This document shows, piece by piece, positions 61,670 through 64,000 of a stretch of 64,000 nucleotides of DNA. The notes under the pieces are model-generated. The model was given only the letters and a program-made list of their open reading frames with translations. It was not told the DNA's origin and searched no databases. The stretch covers positions 1,316,915-1,380,914 of the forward strand of contig NW_004450662.1 in the NCBI RefSeq assembly GCF_000321225.1, in the 5' to 3' direction. A program made the translations under genes and the position numbers. The DNA comes from Odobenus rosmarus divergens (lineage: Eukaryota > Chordata > Mammalia > Carnivora > Odobenidae). Numbering within the stretch: the stretch's first letter is position 1; each line of letters begins with the position of its first letter.

Positions 61670-61960
61670 GATAGAAATCTGCTCTGCAGTGTCCCTGACA
61701 GGTGATCACCAACCTGTGCTTGAATGCAGCTACTGATGGGGACCTCACTACCACCTCTGGTAGCCTAGATCCTTGCCAGACCTTTCAAATTATATTAAGA
61801 ATATTCTAAAGTATTTCCCAATATTAATTCTGTCCACTGGTGCTGTCCTTGGGAACTACTTGAATACATCTAACCTGCACTTAGAGACGGAAATATTTGG
61901 AGAGCTATTGCACATCCCTCTGTCTCTCTGTTTCCGTCTCTCTCTCTCTCTCTCTCACCG
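61670..61960 (+). repeat. Ancient interspersed repeat (family uncertain)
   Basis: TGCTTGAATGCAGCTACTGA, GGGGACCTCACTACCACCTC and GTCCACTGGTGCTGTCCTTG resemble a well-known ancient mammalian repeat whose consensus begins near 'cttgaacacctccagtgacg'. I am not sure of its family name (CR1/L3-like is possible). It ends in a TC microsatellite. Confidence 0.5.
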
Positions 61961-62840
61961 GCTTAAGCCCTAGTCTTCTCTTTAAAAGGCCAGATAGGCC
62001 AACCCCCTCTTCCTATGGCACATTTCTGAGAACTCACACTGTCCTGGCGAAGGTCTTTTAGACAGAGGAACGGTTTGTAGCTGCCGGAGGGTGGGCGGGC
62101 CTCTGAAGAGAGAAGGGAAGAGAACAGGGAGGAAGGCCCCTGTAAGAGGCTGGTGGGGGGTGGGAGGAGGGGAGACAGAGCTCAGGTAAGGGGGTGATGG
62201 GAAGGAGATGCTTCTGGGAGATACTAAGGAGGTCTAGAGCCCAAGGCCCGGGACAGGGGATCTGCCCAACCTGGCCAGCCACGACTTACGTTGGCATTTA
62301 TATTCACCCTACACAGCAGCAGGAAAGCTGATTAATGATTTATCATTCTCAAATTTTTATTTATCCATTATTCATCACCAGTAGCATAAGGGGCCCCACA
62401 TTCCTAAGTGTCCTGAGTGCCTCGTAAGTGCTTAATCAGGCCCTGGGGTCTGAGGTGGGGAGAAGTGACCAGACGAGGGCCCCTTATGGTTCAAAGTGGC
62501 CAGAGGATGCCAGCCACTGGTAGGGTGGGCCTTGATTTCTCCTTCCTGCTCATCCTGAACAAAACTTTCCCCCCAAAGTCATTCTTGATTCTTTTCCAGA
62601 GAGTTCTGTTTTCTTCCCTCTCTCTCTCTCTCTCTCTCTTACTCTGTCTGCTGAGAATCGCAGCCTGGGTCTCTCTGTCTCTCTGTGTGTCTCCTTATCA
62701 AAATGCACGTCTGCTTGGTAAACCACAGCGCTGAGCGCACCGCTTACCAGAGTACTAACCCTGCTGTGTCTGCCCACACTTAGCATTTCCATCTCTGCTC
62801 TCTCTGTGCTCTCTGATCATAGCTTCTCCAATATTCCTAA

Positions 62841-62842
<2 letters not shown>

Positions 62843-62884
<42 letters not shown>
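62843..62884. repeat. (CA)n microsatellite, about 20 units, upstream of exon 4
   Basis: It runs CA without breaks and ends 210 bases before the exon 4 acceptor. CA tracts in introns are known to bind hnRNP L and influence splicing; whether this one does is unknown. Confidence 0.97.
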
Positions 62885-62887
<3 letters not shown>

Positions 62888-63035
62888 CCAATATCCAGGG
62901 AAAGCTCTCGGTTTTGTGCTCCTCACACCAAAGTCAAGGCCGTGAGCAGTCACGCCACCCCCACTCCCACCCCTATCCCCCAGCCTCCAAGACCAGCCCC
63001 TGCTCACATGTCCCACCGCTGTGCCTGTTTGGTAG

Positions 63036-64000
<965 letters not shown>

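Overview
This is a piece of a mammalian nuclear genome, almost all of it intron. Three short coding exons on the + strand match, in order and in reading phase, exons 2, 3 and 4 of KIRREL3 (NEPH2, kin of IRRE-like 3), an immunoglobulin-superfamily cell-adhesion protein of neurons and kidney. The exons lie at 29193-29270, 58317-58466 and 63094-63243. All three have AG/GT borders and phase-1 boundaries, so they join in one open frame: the residues after the signal peptide followed by the first Ig domain. Exon 1 (start codon and signal peptide) is upstream of the window and the remaining Ig domains, membrane segment and tail are downstream. No other protein gene is supported.

The organism is a carnivoran. 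Seven tRNA-Lys-headed CAN-SINEs are present, five on + and two on -, and most still have readable target-site duplications. Their consensus, with a body that reads TGCTCAGCAGGGAGCCTGC, looks like an arctoid type (bear, seal or mustelid group). The dog-type and cat-type SINE bodies I know were not seen. This species-group call is inference from memory of those consensus sequences.

Layout: 1-29192 is the 3' part of a very long intron 1, rich in old MIR and L2 copies and holding CAN-SINEs at about 4.7, 5.3, 17.3 and 18.2 kb. Exon 2 (78 nt) follows, with a near full-length MIR ending about 100 bp before it. Intron 2 (29271-58316, about 29.0 kb) holds MaLR LTR, L2, MIR and MER20-like copies, three more CAN-SINEs and several non-repetitive AT-rich blocks that could be conserved regulatory DNA. 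Intron 3 (58467-63093) is 4.6 kb, and intron 4 continues past the end of the window.

I found no undescribed gene system. The items most worth a second look are a perfect 15-bp GC-rich hairpin at 52639-52675, a 16-bp perfect palindrome with a TAATTA core at 61024-61039, a repeat-free AT-rich block at about 42470-42700, a detached tRNA-Lys-like 5' half at about 16509-16539, and a diverged duplicated segment at 19.0 and 20.6 kb. The many short open frames in the window are chance frames in GC-rich intron or pass through transposon sequence.
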